The position numbers were made by a program, and so were the translations under genes. This document shows positions 16,366-25,903 of a stretch of 64,000 nt of DNA, in pieces (positions within the stretch are counted from its first letter, which is position 1; every line of letters starts with the position of its first letter). The notes beneath the pieces are model-generated. The model saw nothing but the letters and a program-made list of their open reading frames with translations. It was not told the DNA's origin and did no database searches. The stretch is from the NCBI GenBank assembly GCA_004295045.1, contig SHND01000037.1:39834-103833 (forward strand). The letters run 5' to 3'. The stretch comes from Chloroflexota bacterium (GTDB taxonomy: Bacteria > Chloroflexota > Anaerolineae > UBA4142 > SHND01).

Positions 16366-17525
16366 GACACAGTCCGTTTTCGTTCGGCGTGATTGCCGCG
16401 CGTTTTCGAGAACCTTCCACGTGGCTGAATTTGCTGCTCGTGTTTGTCCCCATCACGATTATTTTGGAATTGTCGCATGGCAATCCGACGTTGTTATTCA
16501 TCACCGCCGCGTTGGGCATCATCCCACTCGCGGGCTTGCTGGGCGAATCCACAGATGCTCTCGCAGCGAAAGCGGGCGACCGCATTGGCGCATTGTTGAA
16601 TGCCACACTCGGTAACGCCGCCGAGTTGATCATCACTATCGTCGCGCTGCAAGCGGGCTTGCTCGAAGTGGTGAAAGCATCCATCACCGGTTCGATTCTT
16701 GGAAATCTTTTGCTGGTGTTGGGCGTGAGTTTGCTCGCCGGTGGATTGAAAAATGGCGTACAGAAATTTGATCGCAGCGCGGTGTCGGTGATGATGACGA
16801 CAATGACGATTGCAATCATCGGGCTCGTGATTCCCTCGTTGTTCGGGCACGCAATTGAAACCGTCAATCACGCGTCGGTCGAATACCTGTCGATTGGGGT
16901 TGCGATTGCGCTGATGGCAAGTTACATTGTCAGCATGATTTTTACCTTTCGCCAGCCGTCGCAAAATGGAGGCGCGGTCGCGGAAGCGGAAGATTCGCCG
17001 CACGCGCACCAACCCAAAAAGGGCTTGCTGAAGGATTTTCGCGTCGCGCTTGGCGTGTTGCTTGGTTCGGTCGCGCTGCTCGCGTTGCTTTCCGAAATTC
17101 TCGTCGGCGCGGTCGAGCCGTTGATCGAGGCGCAAGGTCTTTCCGAATTGTTCGTCGGCGTCATCATCGTTCCAATCATCGGCAATGCGGCGGAGCATCT
17201 GGTCGCGGTAGAGATGGCGCTCAAGAATCGCATGGAGCTGTCGCTCGGCATTGCCATTGGTTCGAGTTTGCAAATTGCAGTGTTTGTTGCGCCGCTGTTG
17301 GTTTTTATTGCGCTGCTGTTTGGGCAGCAACTGACGCTGGTCTTTAATCAATTCGAACTTGCCGCGCTGCTCGCGGCGGTGATTATTACGGCGTTGATTT
17401 CACTCGACGGCGAATCGAATTGGTTCGAAGGAGCGCAGCTCTTGATCGTGTACATTATTCTTGCCATCGCGTTTTTCTTTTTGCCGACCGGAGTCGAGGG
17501 CGCGGCAGCGCTGCTCGGGCGATGA
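16362..17525 (+). CDS. Calcium/proton exchanger (CaxA family)
   Basis: 387-residue polytopic membrane protein. Two inverted CaCA repeats carry the ion-binding signatures [20 protein letters not shown] (about 84) and [15 protein letters not shown] (about 270), and about ten hydrophobic helices are visible. A His-containing acidic loop ([15 protein letters not shown]) joins the halves, as in CAX exchangers. It would export Ca2+ in exchange for protons. Its ATG overlaps the comEA stop by 4 bp (ATGA), and its own stop overlaps the next gene likewise. A Ca2+-type P-ATPase lies two genes downstream, so the operon may link calcium efflux to DNA uptake, which is speculative. Confidence 0.93.
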   Translation: MRHSPFSFGVIAARFREPSTWLNLLLVFVPITIILELSHGNPTLLFITAALGIIPLAGLLGESTDALAAKAGDRIGALLNATLGNAAELIITIVALQAGLLEVVKASITGSILGNLLLVLGVSLLAGGLKNGVQKFDRSAVSVMMTTMTIAIIGLVIPSLFGHAIETVNHASVEYLSIGVAIALMASYIVSMIFTFRQPSQNGGAVAEAEDSPHAHQPKKGLLKDFRVALGVLLGSVALLALLSEILVGAVEPLIEAQGLSELFVGVIIVPIIGNAAEHLVAVEMALKNRMELSLGIAIGSSLQIAVFVAPLLVFIALLFGQQLTLVFNQFELAALLAAVIITALISLDGESNWFEGAQLLIVYIILAIAFFFLPTGVEGAAALLGR

Positions 17526-18217
17526 ATAATTACTCGCAAGAATGGTTCGACACGTTTCTTGCACCGATGTCAACCGAACAAACCGCGCGCGAGATTGATT
17601 TTCTCGCGCGCAATTTATTTCAGCCAATATACCAAACGGTTCTCGACGTGTGTTGCGGGATGGGACGGCACGCGCGCGAACTATCCAAGCGCGGTTATCG
17701 TGTCACGGGCGTTGATGTGAATGAATACGCGCTCGAACGCGCGCGAAGCGTTGATTCGCATACGCGCTATCTGTTGGGCGACATGCGCGCATTGGACGCG
17801 TTGGGCGAAACATTCGGCGCCGTCTTGATGCTTTGGCAGAGTTTCGGATATTTCGACGACGCGGCGAATGAAAAGATTGTTCGGGACATTGCACGCATTT
17901 TGAATCCGCGCGGGCGATTCATTCTTGATATTTACAATCGTGCATTTTTCGAAACGCGTCTGGGCGAACGAAAAATCGAAATAGCTTTGCGCGTTATCAT
18001 TGAAACCAAGACAATGAACAACAATCGCCTGCGCGTGGAACTGGATTACGGCAGCGCGCGCGATGCGTATGAATGGCAAATTTTTTATCCCAACGAAATT
18101 TCCGCGCTCGCCGCACGCTGCGGTTTCCGGGAAATTTTGCGCTGTGCAAATTTCGGGGAGACAATTGCGGTTCGTTCTGACATTCCGCGTATGCAATTCG
18201 TGTTTGAAAAAACATGA
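17522..18217 (+). CDS. Class I SAM-dependent methyltransferase
   Basis: 231 residues from the ATG at 17522 (a longer frame exists but only overlaps caxA). Motif I is VLDVCCGMGRHARELSKRGY; the acidic residue of motif II is in VTGVDVNEYAL, and motif III-like GDMRALD follows. The D-x-C-C-G-x-G-R-H form is common in small-molecule methyltransferases of the Methyltransf_25 type. Substrate is unknown. Four-base overlaps with both neighbours imply translational coupling between the exchanger and the P-ATPase. Confidence 0.85.
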   Translation: MNNYSQEWFDTFLAPMSTEQTAREIDFLARNLFQPIYQTVLDVCCGMGRHARELSKRGYRVTGVDVNEYALERARSVDSHTRYLLGDMRALDALGETFGAVLMLWQSFGYFDDAANEKIVRDIARILNPRGRFILDIYNRAFFETRLGERKIEIALRVIIETKTMNNNRLRVELDYGSARDAYEWQIFYPNEISALAARCGFREILRCANFGETIAVRSDIPRMQFVFEKT

Positions 18218-21006
18218 ACGAAACATTCATTCCTTATCGCGAAACCGTCGCGGGTGTTTTGAAACATTTCAACGGCGATGCGGCACGCGGCTTGAGCGCG
18301 GGCGAAGCGCAAGCGCGCCTCGCGCGTTACGGCAAGAACGAATTGCCGCCCGCGCCCCCCACTCCCGCCTGGCGCAAATTCCTCGCGCAGTTTCAAAATC
18401 CGCTGACAGTCCTTTTGTTGGTAGCGACCCTCATCTCGTTTATCGCGTGGTTGATCGAAGAGGAGAGCAATTTCCCGTATGAAGCGCTGACTATTCTGGC
18501 GATTGTGATTCTCAACGCCGTCTTGGGATACATTCAAGAAAATCGCGCCGAACACGCCGTCGCGGCGCTGCAAGCCATGTCTGCGCCAACCGCTCGCGTA
18601 TTGCGCGATGGCGAACCCCAATCCATCCCCGCCCGCGACCTTGTTTCCGGCGATATTCTGCTGCTCGAAGAGGGCGATACGATTCCGGCTGACGGGCGCG
18701 TAATCGAATCCATTTTGCTGCGAGTGGCGGAAAGCGCGCTGACGGGCGAGAGTAGCGCAGTCTCCAAAGACAGTGAGCCGATTCCGGAAGAAGTTGGCAT
18801 TGGCGATCAGAGCAACATGATTTTTAGCGGAACGGCTGTGGTGTCGGGGCGCGGGCGCGCGATCGTAATCACGACCGGCGCAGGCACCCAAATCGGGCAA
18901 ATCGCAGGCACGCTGCATGAGCAGCAAGAGGAGCCGACGCCGTTACAAAAGGAATTGGACTATGTTGGTTCATTGCTCGGCAAAATAGTGGTTGCGATTG
19001 CCGTGCTGATGGGGCTGACGTTGTTGATCGCGAATCGCGGAACACATTCGCTGAATCAACTCGTTGATATTTTGCTGCTCGCGGTTTCGCTCGCGGTGGC
19101 GGCGGTGCCCGAAGGACTCACTGCGATTACGACGATTGTGTTGTCGCTGGGAATGTCGCGCATGGCAAAGCGCAACGTGATTGTACGAAAATTGAGCGCG
19201 GTCGAAACGCTCGGCTCGACGACCGTGATTTGTACGGACAAGACCGGTACGCTCACGAAAAATGAAATGACGGTGCGCGCGGTGGTCACGCCGTTGGGAC
19301 GCGTTGATTTGACGGGCAGTGGGTACGAACCGAGCGGTGAAATTTTGCAAGATGGAAAAAAGGCGAGCGATGAAGCTTTGCTCGCGCAGACAAGCCGCAC
19401 GCTGCGCTTTGCCGCATTGGCGAACAACGCGCGCTTGCTTGAACAGGATGGGCGTTGGACGATTCAAGGCGACCCGACCGAAGGCGCGCTTTTGGTTGCC
19501 GCGTACAAGGTCGGCATTACCGCGCGCGAATTGCAGCAGCGTTTTTCGCGCATTGCCGAAGTGCCGTTCTCTTCGGAACGCAAAATGATGTCAGTGGTGG
19601 TTGCGGACGCCTCCACTACAGAACGCATCGCGGTGGCGTCAAAAGGCGCGCCCGATATTTTGCTCGCGCGCTGCAAGGAAGAACGCGTTGGCGAGGACAT
19701 TCGACAACTGACCGCAGACCGCCGACGAGAAATCCAAGAAAGCATCGACGAGCTCGCGCATGAGGCGCTGCGTACGCTTGGAATTGCGTATCGCTACTTG
19801 GACCGCAATACGCTCACCGGAAAAATTTCCGAAGAGCAAGAGGAAGAGTTGGTGTGGCTCGGCGCCGTGGGCATGATGGACCCGCCGCGCGAAGAGGCGC
19901 AGGCGGCGGTACAACTCGCGAAAAAAGCCGGTGTGCGTTCAATTATGATTACGGGCGATCATCCCGCCACCGCCGCCGCGATCGGTCAAGAACTGGGCAT
20001 TCTTGGCAAAGGGGAACGCGCCGTCACCGGCGCGGAATTGCAAAAAACGGATGAAGTAAAATTGCGCGCGATGGTTGAAAAGGTCGCAGTCTTTGCGCGC
20101 GTCGCGCCGGAACACAAATTGCGCATCGTTCGTGCGCTGAAAGCGAATGGTGAGATCGCGGCAATGACGGGCGATGGTGTGAATGACGCGCCCGCGTTGA
20201 AAGCGGCGGATATTGGCGTGGCGATGGGCATCACGGGGACGGACGTTTCCAAAGGCGCTGCGGACATGATTCTCACGGATGACAACTTTGCCAGCATCGT
20301 CGCGGCGGTGGAAGAGGGGCGCGCGATTTTTGCCAACATTCAAAAATTTTTGCGCTATCTCCTCTCATCCAATATCGGCGAAGTGTTGGTGATGTTTTTT
20401 GGCGTCGTGTTGGGAACGCAGATTGGTTTGTTGCCCGAAGCGGAATCGGCGGTTATCGTCCCGTTGTTATCCACCCAAATTTTGTGGATCAATTTGCTCA
20501 CCGATTCGGGACCCGCGCTCGCGCTCGGTATGGATCCGCCCGACGGCGATGTGATGAAAAAACCGCCGCGCAATCCCAAGAGCCGTGTCATCACGCGCAC
20601 GATCTGGTTCGACATTTTTTTCGTCGGCGTGATTATGATGATTGGCACGCTCGTGGTGATGGACGCCTCACTGCCGGGCGGATTCATTCCCGGAACAAGC
20701 GGTTCGATGCATTACGCGCGAACGATGGCGTTCACGACGCTGGTGTTTTTTCAACTGTTCAACGCGTTCAATTCGCGTTCCGATGAATTGTCTGCCTTTA
20801 CCGGATTGTTCCGCAACAAGTGGTTGTGGGGAGCAGTGGGCATTTCGATTGTGCTTCAAGTGATTGTAGTTTACGCGCCGTTTTTGCAAAAAGCATTTGG
20901 GACTGTCCCGCTTTCTGCAACCGATTGGATCACCTGTTTTCTCGTGGGCAGTACGGTCTTGTGGCTGCGCGAAATTGTCAAAGTATGGCAGCGCCGACGC
21001 GCCTAA
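18214..21006 (+). CDS. Cation-transporting P-type ATPase (Ca2+ type, P2)
   Basis: 930 residues. An N-terminal cation-ATPase domain is followed by the actuator TGES loop (ALTGESSAV). Transmembrane helix 4 contains PEGL (AAVPEGLTAI), the calcium-site signature of SERCA/PMCA-like pumps. The phosphorylation motif is DKTGTLTKNE, the nucleotide-domain motif KGAPDILLARC, and the hinge GDGVNDAPALKAADIGVAMG. Six C-terminal helices follow. All catalytic residues are present. It probably exports Ca2+ (Mn2+ is possible). It is the last gene of the comEA-caxA-methyltransferase-ATPase chain and overlaps its upstream neighbour by 4 bp. It ends in a bidirectional terminator. Confidence 0.95.
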   Translation: MNETFIPYRETVAGVLKHFNGDAARGLSAGEAQARLARYGKNELPPAPPTPAWRKFLAQFQNPLTVLLLVATLISFIAWLIEEESNFPYEALTILAIVILNAVLGYIQENRAEHAVAALQAMSAPTARVLRDGEPQSIPARDLVSGDILLLEEGDTIPADGRVIESILLRVAESALTGESSAVSKDSEPIPEEVGIGDQSNMIFSGTAVVSGRGRAIVITTGAGTQIGQIAGTLHEQQEEPTPLQKELDYVGSLLGKIVVAIAVLMGLTLLIANRGTHSLNQLVDILLLAVSLAVAAVPEGLTAITTIVLSLGMSRMAKRNVIVRKLSAVETLGSTTVICTDKTGTLTKNEMTVRAVVTPLGRVDLTGSGYEPSGEILQDGKKASDEALLAQTSRTLRFAALANNARLLEQDGRWTIQGDPTEGALLVAAYKVGITARELQQRFSRIAEVPFSSERKMMSVVVADASTTERIAVASKGAPDILLARCKEERVGEDIRQLTADRRREIQESIDELAHEALRTLGIAYRYLDRNTLTGKISEEQEEELVWLGAVGMMDPPREEAQAAVQLAKKAGVRSIMITGDHPATAAAIGQELGILGKGERAVTGAELQKTDEVKLRAMVEKVAVFARVAPEHKLRIVRALKANGEIAAMTGDGVNDAPALKAADIGVAMGITGTDVSKGAADMILTDDNFASIVAAVEEGRAIFANIQKFLRYLLSSNIGEVLVMFFGVVLGTQIGLLPEAESAVIVPLLSTQILWINLLTDSGPALALGMDPPDGDVMKKPPRNPKSRVITRTIWFDIFFVGVIMMIGTLVVMDASLPGGFIPGTSGSMHYARTMAFTTLVFFQLFNAFNSRSDELSAFTGLFRNKWLWGAVGISIVLQVIVVYAPFLQKAFGTVPLSATDWITCFLVGSTVLWLREIVKVWQRRRA

Positions 21007-21037
21007 AAAAAGCGAGCCGTTCAACGGCTCGCTTTTT
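21005..21037. terminator. Bidirectional terminator between convergent genes
   Basis: GCGAGCCGT, loop TCA, ACGGCTCGC, flanked by an A run on the left and a T run on the right. It serves the P-ATPase (plus) and the polyamine synthase gene (minus). Confidence 0.9.
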
Positions 21038-22098
21038 CATTTCCATGCTTCGTAATAACCCTCTTCATCAAAATAAAAGACTTGAGACAGTTCCGCTTCA
21101 AAATCTGCCGCAGGTTGAAATGTCGGCAAAGTTTCAAGGCGGTAAAACGCAAAGCGATACCACGGACGCCCCGCTAACGTTGACAGCGCGGGAATGTCAG
21201 CGATAGGTTTTTCATCGGGCCACGGCACGTATTCGGTGAACGGCGGCAGAATGTGCGTGAACGCGATTTCGTGATGGTTCAGCAAACGTTTCTGCCAGCG
21301 CGCCCATTTCGAGAGCGACGCTTCCAAAACGGTCGCGCCAAAATAACCCGCGTGCGCGTCCCCTGCTTGCAACAACGCCAATCCTTTTTCCGCCCACAAC
21401 AAAAGCCCGGCTTCGGTTTCGGGCGGGTCGCACACGTACGTGTCGAACGTGCCGACGAGTTCGCGCGGCAGATGTTTGGTCAAATCTTGCGCGCGCACAG
21501 TAATCGGTAGTTGGTTATCACGCGCGATTTTTGAAATATATTCGCAAATGCGTTCGTCAATTTCCAAAACGGTGATGGACTCGGCAAGTCCCGTCAACGC
21601 AATCGCGATGCTCGCCATATCGTCGTCGCCGAGATTGACGATCCGATTGCCTTGCAGATCGCCCATGTGAACCATTATCGCGAGCCGACGGAAAAAAGAT
21701 TCGGGCGTCATCGAACCTTGATCGAGTTCAGGATTTTCCCCGCGCGGGCGCGCGTCATAAATCGGCAGAAATTTTTCGTACGCCTCGCGCAGCGGTTCCC
21801 AAATCACGCCGCTGCCCGCGCAACCGGGATCGGTCAAATTTGGCGCGCCACTTACGCGCAATTCATTCGCCAACGCGCTGCCGCGCTCGGTCAATTTTGT
21901 CGTGTCGCCTTCGTAACGAATATAGCCGCCGCTTTGCAGCTCGCGCAAAATTCGCACCGCAAACGGAAATGGAATCCGCGCGCGCGCGAACCAATCCCAC
22001 GGCGCGTCATCGCTCATAATCGCGCGCAATATTTTTTTTACATCACCCTGCGTAATGTGGTCCGGTAATTTCGTGCGGAGAGATTGAAACTCACTCAA
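21037..22098 (-). CDS. bpsA: BpsA-like N4-bis(aminopropyl)spermidine (branched polyamine) synthase
   Basis: 353 residues from a TTG start at 22098, preceded by AGAGG; the longer open frame reads back into the fusion gene and is unlikely. An N-terminal winged-helix-like domain is followed by the DUF43 aminopropyltransferase core. The signature GDDD is in NLGDDDMASIAIALTGLAES, with VLEIDERICEYI following and CDPPETEAGLLLWAEKGLAL supplying the catalytic DPP segment. BpsA of Thermococcus adds aminopropyl groups from decarboxylated SAM to spermidine to make branched polyamines. It lies 43 nt downstream of a BpsA-SpeD fusion and looks like its duplicated partner, more diverged in the linker (one Cys where the fusion has CxxC). 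Confidence 0.87.
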   Translation of the reverse strand: MSEFQSLRTKLPDHITQGDVKKILRAIMSDDAPWDWFARARIPFPFAVRILRELQSGGYIRYEGDTTKLTERGSALANELRVSGAPNLTDPGCAGSGVIWEPLREAYEKFLPIYDARPRGENPELDQGSMTPESFFRRLAIMVHMGDLQGNRIVNLGDDDMASIAIALTGLAESITVLEIDERICEYISKIARDNQLPITVRAQDLTKHLPRELVGTFDTYVCDPPETEAGLLLWAEKGLALLQAGDAHAGYFGATVLEASLSKWARWQKRLLNHHEIAFTHILPPFTEYVPWPDEKPIADIPALSTLAGRPWYRFAFYRLETLPTFQPAADFEAELSQVFYFDEEGYYEAWK

Positions 22099-22141
22099 AT
22101 GAACGCCTCTGCTGGTTAGAGAATTCAGTGCCTGTGACTTG

Positions 22142-23698
22142 TCAAACCGGCACCGGCAACGTGATCGGCTCGGGCAATAGACCCATGCGCACTCGTCCGC
22201 GCGGAATTTTGATGTATTCGGTGTTGCGCGGACGAAAATGTTTTTCCAACTGCTGAACGATTTTTTGCGGGTCGGCATCGCCGCAAGTAAAAACATCCAA
22301 CGCGACGTACCCGAGTTCGGGCCACGCGTGCAGCGACAAATGCGATTCCGCAAGCAAAGCAATTGCCGAATATCCTTGCGGATAAAAACGGCGCACGTTC
22401 AAATCCAGCAAGGTTGCGCGCGCAGAGCGCACTGCTTGTTCAATCGCATCGGCGAGCCCATTTTCCGACTGGGCGTTTTCGCAGTTCCAAAATTCGGCGA
22501 TGACGTGCCGTCCCAAGCCGTTCTGCGCTTGCGCAGCGCGCTGGGCAGACGCGTTCAAGAATTCTTCGGGGACGGGAATGGGCGATTGCGCCTGTCCGCT
22601 TGCCAGCACTGCCCACGCTTCGTCCAACGATTCGGCATCTTGGTACAATTCATCGTGCGGGTTGGAATCGTAATCGGCGGGCGGCACAAATTCTTTGAGC
22701 GTCTCGACGCGAAAAAAGGACGAGCGATACCATGGGGCGCGCGGCGGAACGAGCATGGGCGGAAAATTGATGTTGACTCCGCTGCCGAGTTCATTCCCTT
22801 TGGCGTACAAACTGAACGGCTCGCTGATGTGCGTGAAAACGAGCGCGTGATTTTGCAGCAAATGGCGCTCCCACACATTCCATTTCAACATGGATGCCTC
22901 GATGAGCGTGATGCCGAAATAGCCCGCGCGTCCGCCGCCCGGGGCGAGCATCGCCAAACCTTTTTCTACAAATAACAACAGCCCTTGAATTGTTTCCGAC
23001 GGGTCGGTGACAAAGGTGTCGAAATGGGCGCGCAGGTCGGCTGGCAATTTCTCGCGCGCGTCGTGTTGAATCACGCGCAGGTTGAGATTTTTTTCGCGCG
23101 CGACGCGTTCGATAAATTCACACAAACGCGGATCAATTTCGACGACGACAATCTCGCGCGGCAGCCCGGTCAGCGCAAGCGCGAGACTCAACAGATCATC
23201 ATCGCCCAAGAGCAAAATCCTTTGGTCGGCGACATCGCCTTTGGCGTACATCAACGCCAAACGTCGAAAGACGGAATCGGCAGTCAGCGCGCCCTGGTCG
23301 TAGGTGGATTCGGCGGGGGGACGTTGGGCGAGGAGCGGAATGAATTGATGATACGCGTCGTGAAAGGGTTCAAATTCAAAGCCACTGCCCGCGCACGTTT
23401 GACAGGTCACATTTTCGGTGCGCGCAACGCGCAGCTCACGCGCCAGCGCCTCACCTTGTTTTGTGAGCCGCACCTCAGAGGTAGACGCGCCGGAGGAATC
23501 GGGGAATTCCAACAAGCCGCGTTCGCGCAGTTTTTGAAGAATATCCAACAAATCCGCAAAAGGCACATTTGCATGTCCCGCGACTTGCCACGCATCAGCG
23601 GACAAAGTTTCATCCGCATATTCGAGAATTGCGCGCAAGACGCGCGCGATATCGTCACTGCCCGCGCCGGTGAGACGCGAGAGAGCCGTCATTTCCAT
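22142..23698 (-). CDS. Fusion of BpsA-type aminopropyltransferase and S-adenosylmethionine decarboxylase (SpeD)
   Basis: 518 residues. Residues 1-375 are a full BpsA unit: winged-helix N-terminus, TCQTCAGSG linker with a CxxC pair, LLLGDDDLLSLALALTGLPR, VVVEIDPRLCEFI, and TDPSETIQGLLLFVEKG. Residues about 395-518 are a complete bacterial SpeD domain (GRHVIAEFWNCENA). It includes the autocatalytic cleavage site LLAESHLSLHAWPELGY, where Ser after Glu forms the pyruvoyl group, and the TCGDA active-site cysteine. The fusion would make decarboxylated SAM and use it as aminopropyl donor in one polypeptide. Self-cleavage would release the SpeD alpha chain from the BpsA-beta portion unless they remain associated. 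Confidence 0.9.
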   Translation of the reverse strand: MEMTALSRLTGAGSDDIARVLRAILEYADETLSADAWQVAGHANVPFADLLDILQKLRERGLLEFPDSSGASTSEVRLTKQGEALARELRVARTENVTCQTCAGSGFEFEPFHDAYHQFIPLLAQRPPAESTYDQGALTADSVFRRLALMYAKGDVADQRILLLGDDDLLSLALALTGLPREIVVVEIDPRLCEFIERVAREKNLNLRVIQHDAREKLPADLRAHFDTFVTDPSETIQGLLLFVEKGLAMLAPGGGRAGYFGITLIEASMLKWNVWERHLLQNHALVFTHISEPFSLYAKGNELGSGVNINFPPMLVPPRAPWYRSSFFRVETLKEFVPPADYDSNPHDELYQDAESLDEAWAVLASGQAQSPIPVPEEFLNASAQRAAQAQNGLGRHVIAEFWNCENAQSENGLADAIEQAVRSARATLLDLNVRRFYPQGYSAIALLAESHLSLHAWPELGYVALDVFTCGDADPQKIVQQLEKHFRPRNTEYIKIPRGRVRMGLLPEPITLPVPV

Positions 23699-23768
23699 TT
23701 TTGATTTTGGATTTCTGATTTATGATTTTGTAGGAATCCCTGAAAAATCATAAATCCCAAATCATAAA
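23699..23768. repeat. A/T-rich word island between polX and bpsA-speD
   Basis: Repeats of TGATTTATGATTT and AAATCATAAATC. GATTTATGATTTT (23717-23729) pairs perfectly with AAAATCATAAATC (23744-23756). It may function as a transcript hairpin after polX. Confidence 0.65.
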
Positions 23769-25625
23769 TCATAAATTCCTCTTGAGTCGTTTCCGTAGTT
23801 CGTCCCATTCCAACGTATTCAACACATCCTTTTTCGTAATCCAGCCGCGCCGCGCCATCGCAATGCCCCAATGCAAATCGTCAAAGCCGTCGGGATTGTG
23901 CGCGTCACTGTCAATCACAAGCTTGCAGCCGAGTTCCACCGCGCGCCGCGCGTTCACGTCCGTCAAATCCATCCGTTCGCTCGTGCCATCAATTTCCAAA
24001 ATCGTTCCCGTTTCAATCGCCGCGCGATAAACTTGTTCCAAATCCAACGCGCTCGGTTCGCGTGTGCCGATCAGCTGACCCGTCGGATGTCCAAAAATAT
24101 CTACGAGCGGATGGTGCATTGCCTTGAGGACGCGCGCAGTGATTTTTTCGCGCGATTGATTCAACGCGCTGTGCGTGGTTGCCAGCACAATGTCATAGCC
24201 CGCGAGCAAATCGTCGGGCAGGTCGAGCGAACCATCGGCGTGAATTTCCACTTCGACACTTTTTAGCACGCGAAACGCGCCGTCGTATGCGCTGTTCAGC
24301 GCGTCAATTTCTTTCCATTGTTCGCGCGTGCGTTTGGGGTCGAGTCCGCGCGCGACGCCGAGTCCCTGCGAGTGATCGGTGATGGCAATGTATTTCAAGC
24401 CGCGCGCCCGCGCCCCCTCCGCCATTTCGCGAATCGTCGCGCTGCCGTCGCTCCATTTGGAATGACACTGCAGGTCGCCTTTCAAATCTTCAAATCGAAT
24501 CAACTTGGGCAGAGTGTGCTTGAGCGCCGCTTCGATTTCGCCGGATGCTTCGCGCAATTCGGGCGGCATCCAATCCATGCCGAGCATTGCATACACTTGT
24601 TCTTCGGTCTCGCAGAAAATTTCCTTGCCCGACTTGATGCGCGTGTAACTCCATTCCGAAAGCGATAATCCTTTTTTCAGCGCAATGTCACGGACGCGAA
24701 TGTTGTGTTCTTTACTGCCGGTGAAATATTGCAGCGCGGTCCCCCAATTTTTCGGTTCCAAAACGCGCAAGTCCGCCTGCATCCCGTTGTGCGCGACGAT
24801 GGACGCTTTCGTGTCACCTTTCGCCAACACCTCGCGCACTTGCGGCAATTTCACAAACGCGTCGATTACCGTCTGCGGTTTGTTCGACACGGCAAGCAAA
24901 TCAATATCGCCGATGGTAGGACGCATTCGGCGCAAACTTCCGCCCGTCGAAATTTTTTGAATGGATGCCCCAGCCGCTTGATGCAACTCTTGCATCAATT
25001 CTTGCGCAAAATAAAACGCGACGGCGAGCCACACGCGCGTCGTGTGCAAGCCAATCGTCCCGATGCCCTGTTTCAGATTTTCGATGGTTTTTTCGCCGAT
25101 GCCCGGCAGATTTTTTTCGGGATCCTCCAGCGCGTGTTTCAACTCGTCGAGGGTGGTGATGTTGAACTCTTTCCAAAATTTCGCCACCGTTTTCGGACCG
25201 ACGCCGGGAATGGCGAGCAGCTCAACGAGCCCTTCCGGCACTTGCGCGCGGATTTTTTCGTAATAACTCATCTTGCCGGTGCGAAACAGTTCGTCCAGTT
25301 TTTCCGCAATCGCTTCGCCAACGCCGTCAATCGCGCGCAGGTTCGCTGGATCACCCGCCCAAATATCTTGGACGCCGCGCGAGGAATGTTCGATCACATC
25401 CGCCGCGCGTTGATACGCGATGATTTTGAAACGGTTCTCGCCCAGAATCGAAAGAATATCGCCAATGCGGTCGAGCAGCGCGGCGATTTCTTGATTCGAC
25501 CAGGGGCGCGTGGAGGATGCGACCGTCGATGGTTCGGCTTTACCGGATGGCGCCGCCGATTTTTTGGCGTCGGATTTCTTTTTCTGCGACCGGGTTGGTT
25601 TGGCGTACTCGCTTTTGCGCGGCAT
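23769..25625 (-). CDS. polX: DNA polymerase X family protein (PolX)
   Basis: Repair polymerase/nuclease, 618 residues. After a Lys/Ser/Pro-rich N-terminal extension (about 1-42) comes the helix-hairpin-helix 8-kDa domain. HhH motifs are at AIPGVGPKTVAKFW and NLPGIGEKTIENL. The nucleotidyltransferase palm has GGSLRRMRPTIGDIDLLA (GS...D-x-D). The C-terminal PHP domain carries metal ligands in DLQCHSKWSDG, AITDHSQGLG, GHPTGQLIG and DSDAHNPDG, so 3'-5' exonuclease activity is expected. Length is slightly above the usual 570. The start follows a small hairpin and a leader of about 220 nt. Confidence 0.94.
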   Translation of the reverse strand: MPRKSEYAKPTRSQKKKSDAKKSAAPSGKAEPSTVASSTRPWSNQEIAALLDRIGDILSILGENRFKIIAYQRAADVIEHSSRGVQDIWAGDPANLRAIDGVGEAIAEKLDELFRTGKMSYYEKIRAQVPEGLVELLAIPGVGPKTVAKFWKEFNITTLDELKHALEDPEKNLPGIGEKTIENLKQGIGTIGLHTTRVWLAVAFYFAQELMQELHQAAGASIQKISTGGSLRRMRPTIGDIDLLAVSNKPQTVIDAFVKLPQVREVLAKGDTKASIVAHNGMQADLRVLEPKNWGTALQYFTGSKEHNIRVRDIALKKGLSLSEWSYTRIKSGKEIFCETEEQVYAMLGMDWMPPELREASGEIEAALKHTLPKLIRFEDLKGDLQCHSKWSDGSATIREMAEGARARGLKYIAITDHSQGLGVARGLDPKRTREQWKEIDALNSAYDGAFRVLKSVEVEIHADGSLDLPDDLLAGYDIVLATTHSALNQSREKITARVLKAMHHPLVDIFGHPTGQLIGTREPSALDLEQVYRAAIETGTILEIDGTSERMDLTDVNARRAVELGCKLVIDSDAHNPDGFDDLHWGIAMARRGWITKKDVLNTLEWDELRKRLKRNL

Positions 25626-25878
25626 ATTTTCCGTTGAATCAAATTCAACAGCCCAATCAGGGGGCGCCTTCTTTTGCCGTCGAATTCATTCGATGGTCAT
25701 GCAAACAAAAAACACTTGCTTACCGAGAATTTAACTCGTCGCAATATCACAGACAAAAAAGTGTTCTTTGCTTTTTTGTAAGCAACGAATGCGTGAGCCG
25801 AAACTTTCGGCGCGCAAATGTTTTTGAAAAAAATCGTGTTGTGACTGCTATTATAGTCTCTCGAAACGAAAATGCAAT
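25626..25878 (-). promoter_or_regulatory. Long structured leader and promoter of polX
   Basis: Minus-strand TTGCAT (25877-25872), 16-bp spacer, TATAAT (25855-25850). The resulting leader of about 220 nt holds several self-complementary pieces: GCCGAAAGTTTCGGC, CAAAAAAG/CTTTTTTG, and GTTGAAT/ATTCAAC immediately before the start codon. No known riboswitch is recognised. No gene is visible here. Confidence 0.45.
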
Positions 25879-25903
25879 CTCACAAAAATTTTGATTTGCT
25901 GGG

